Below, piece by piece: positions 62,689-64,000 of a DNA stretch of 64,000 nt. Each line of letters opens with the position of its first letter. Position 1 is the stretch's first letter. The DNA is from Dawidia cretensis (GTDB lineage Bacteria > Bacteroidota > Bacteroidia > Cytophagales > Cyclobacteriaceae): NCBI RefSeq assembly GCF_018598175.1, contig NZ_JAHESE010000001.1, positions 777,692 through 841,691 of the forward strand, read 5' to 3'. The translations under genes and the position numbers were made by a program. The notes beneath the pieces were generated by a model, which worked only from the letters and a program-made list of their open reading frames with translations, was not told the origin of the DNA and searched no databases.

Positions 62689-63279
62689 TCAGTTTAATGT
62701 TGAAAAAGTGGCTTCAAGATTGTTCAACCACGTCACCCGCTTCTGCGGGCTGACAGATTTTACCGATGTAAAACTTATCCAGCGCAGGTTTTTGTATCCC
62801 ATGGTTTTGAAAACACTTCGTAACATCACTTTTCGGATTAAGTTCCCAATGAGTAAGGAATACAATAGTTTAGGCTTATTCATGGTGGTGGTGACGGTGA
62901 TGCTTTTCAGGTTCTTCAAAAGCGGGACTAATCCAAATCCTCTCGGATGGTGATCATACGCTACGCCCGGAGACAGCACCCTGTCAATAAACCCCTTCGT
63001 TGTTGCCGGCATAATATCCCACCAGATCGGGAAAATAAAGATCATATGGTCCGCCTTTTTTATCCTTTCGGTATAGTCAACTACCTGCGGGTCAACAGGC
63101 TTATGGTCGACAAAAGCTTTCAGGTCGGCTTGTGACATGGCAGGGTTGAACCCGTCATGATCCAGGTGCATCAGGTCAACCTGGTGACTGGCTTTTTGCA
63201 GTCCTTTTGCTACCGATTGTAGAATCGCACTGCAGTAACTGCCGTCGTAAGGATGATTAAATACGATCACCGTTCTCAT
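62689..63279 (-). CDS. flavodoxin-fold NAD(P)H oxidoreductase (KefF/MdaB/NQO type)
   Basis: 196 residues. The flavodoxin-2 fold is clear: RTVIVFNHPYDGSYCSAIL at the N-terminus (FMN phosphate loop), HMIFIFPIWWDIMPATTKGFIDRVL and TMNKPK for the isoalloxazine site. Family members reduce quinones with NAD(P)H. A perfect 9-bp dyad lies directly in front of the start codon, so expression is probably controlled by a redox- or quinone-sensing repressor. It is followed by the DUF4405 membrane gene, which suggests a small redox unit. Confidence 0.9.
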   Translation of the reverse strand: MRTVIVFNHPYDGSYCSAILQSVAKGLQKASHQVDLMHLDHDGFNPAMSQADLKAFVDHKPVDPQVVDYTERIKKADHMIFIFPIWWDIMPATTKGFIDRVLSPGVAYDHHPRGFGLVPLLKNLKSITVTTTMNKPKLLYSLLIGNLIRKVMLRSVFKTMGYKNLRWISFTSVKSVSPQKRVTWLNNLEATFSTLN

Positions 63280-63280
63280 G

Positions 63281-63304
63281 TTGTACTGTTTAATGACAGT
63301 ACAA
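63281..63304 (-). promoter_or_regulatory. operator-like dyad at the oxidoreductase start
   Basis: TTGTACTGT and ACAGTACAA form a perfect 9-bp inverted repeat with a 6-base spacer, one base upstream of the ATG of the oxidoreductase. It is a good binding site for a dimeric repressor such as a MarR/HxlR-type protein; the protein is not known. Confidence 0.5.
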
Positions 63305-63503
63305 AGGTGGGAAGCGTTTCAGCCTTCGGACGATAACAATTGTAAAGAAATGAGGTCAACAGGAAGTTTCTCATGGTTGGCGTTTCAAACAGAAGTAGGA
63401 AGCTAGCCGGCTGTCCATCATTCATATTCTGTTTTTTCCTACCCTTCGTTGGTGACCGCCTGCCGATTTATAATAATTTGCATGTCTTAAATCTTACCCG
63501 ACA

Positions 63504-63941
63504 ATGGTTGAGCGTGTTTCCAAAAGACTCATGGAGATTGTTGATGCACTGCCTTTGAAAGAAGGAGTGCGTGTCCTGGAAATCGGCTGCGGACCGGGCG
63601 TAGCCGCACGGGAAGTTTGCAGGAGGACGGAGCGTAGCTATGTTCTCGCGATAGATCGTTCGGAGAAGGCAATTCGGCAAGCGATTTATGGATCAACGAG
63701 CGAGTTAAGATCAGGCAGGATATACTTCCGCCAGGTTGCGGTCGAAGATTTTGAATTAGATGCGGGGGATAAACGTTTTGATCTCGCTTTTGCCGTACGG
63801 GTAGGTGCGCTGGATGGGCGACATCCGGAACTTGAGAAACAAGCGTTGGGAAAAATCGCGAAAGCACTTAAGCGCAACGGTAGATTTTTTATCGATGGCG
63901 GTGATCCGTTACAGGAAATATCACTGGACGATTTCCGATAA
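63504..63941 (+). CDS. class I SAM-dependent methyltransferase
   Basis: 145 residues. Motif I is VRVLEIGCGPGVAARE, motif II is the acidic AIDRSEKAI, and FDLAFAVRVGALD follows as motif III/IV. The protein is short for the family (usually 200+), with the C-terminal lid part missing; the stop at 63941 seems real. The substrate cannot be predicted. It is divergent from the oxidoreductase gene, with 224 bases between. Confidence 0.82.
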   Translation: MVERVSKRLMEIVDALPLKEGVRVLEIGCGPGVAAREVCRRTERSYVLAIDRSEKAIRQAIYGSTSELRSGRIYFRQVAVEDFELDAGDKRFDLAFAVRVGALDGRHPELEKQALGKIAKALKRNGRFFIDGGDPLQEISLDDFR

Positions 63942-64000
63942 TGCGCCGGGGGAAAAAAGTGCCATTCAAAGGGAAAAGCATCCATGGATGGCCTTGTTAA

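Overview
The window is a chromosomal stretch from a Bacteroidota bacterium, most likely of the order Cytophagales. The support is two SusC/SusD pairs, a FecI/FecR-type sigma/anti-sigma pair in front of an STN-bearing SusC, BACON-domain lipoproteins, a gliding-motility/type IX C-terminal sorting domain, many lipoprotein signals and TAnnTTTG promoter boxes. No rRNA, tRNA or CRISPR array is visible. The BREX segment (about 45-61 kb) looks clearly AT-richer than the rest.

Layout. 0-4 kb: 3' part of rnk, small genes, then a sigma-54-type two-component system (soluble kinase plus NtrC-like regulator). A sigma-54 promoter and a repeat cluster lie in the divergent gap at 4.0-4.1 kb. 4.4-8 kb: a Kef-type cation/proton antiporter and a TerC-family membrane protein. 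8-19.6 kb: a minus-strand nutrient-uptake locus (ECF sigma, FecR anti-sigma, SusC with STN domain, SusD, BACON lipoprotein, predicted beta-propeller lipoprotein, exported metallophosphoesterase). The phosphoesterase suggests that a phosphorylated substrate is handled. 19.7-24.9 kb: a DJ-1/PfpI protein, then a complete cyanophycin cycle: isoaspartyl peptidase, cyanophycinase and the divergent cyanophycin synthetase. 25.1-32.7 kb: exported RraA-like and enolase-superfamily enzymes followed by a second SusC/SusD pair, ending at a strong terminator. 32.8-44.8 kb: a BNR-repeat protein, a membrane-anchored winged-helix regulator with a phased operator array, exported peptidases (DUF885 and M28), a frameshifted lipoprotein gene, small lipoproteins and a 1343-residue FG-GAP protein sorted by the type IX system.

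44.95-60.95 kb is a single-strand defence operon that I assign to BREX type 3: xre regulator, brxF-like, brxC/pglY-like ATPase, two tandem pglXI-type DNA methyltransferases, a 107-residue orphan, a SNF2 helicase (brxHII-like), pglZ and brxA-like. The helicase starts with a region that reads like domain 3 of elongation factor Tu. The two methyltransferases keep near-identical ends but differ in the middle. The right flank (60.95-61.6 kb) is non-coding and holds nested inverted repeats. 61.6-64 kb: a Crp/Fnr-like regulator, a DUF4405 membrane protein, a flavodoxin-fold NAD(P)H oxidoreductase with an operator-like dyad at its start, and a SAM-dependent methyltransferase.

The strongest leads are the unusual parts of the BREX-3 operon (EF-Tu-like helicase head, duplicated methyltransferase, orphan ORF), the membrane-tethered regulator with its 10-11 bp phased repeats, and the sigma-54 control region at 4.0-4.1 kb. 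All family names come from reading motifs by eye. No database search was run.
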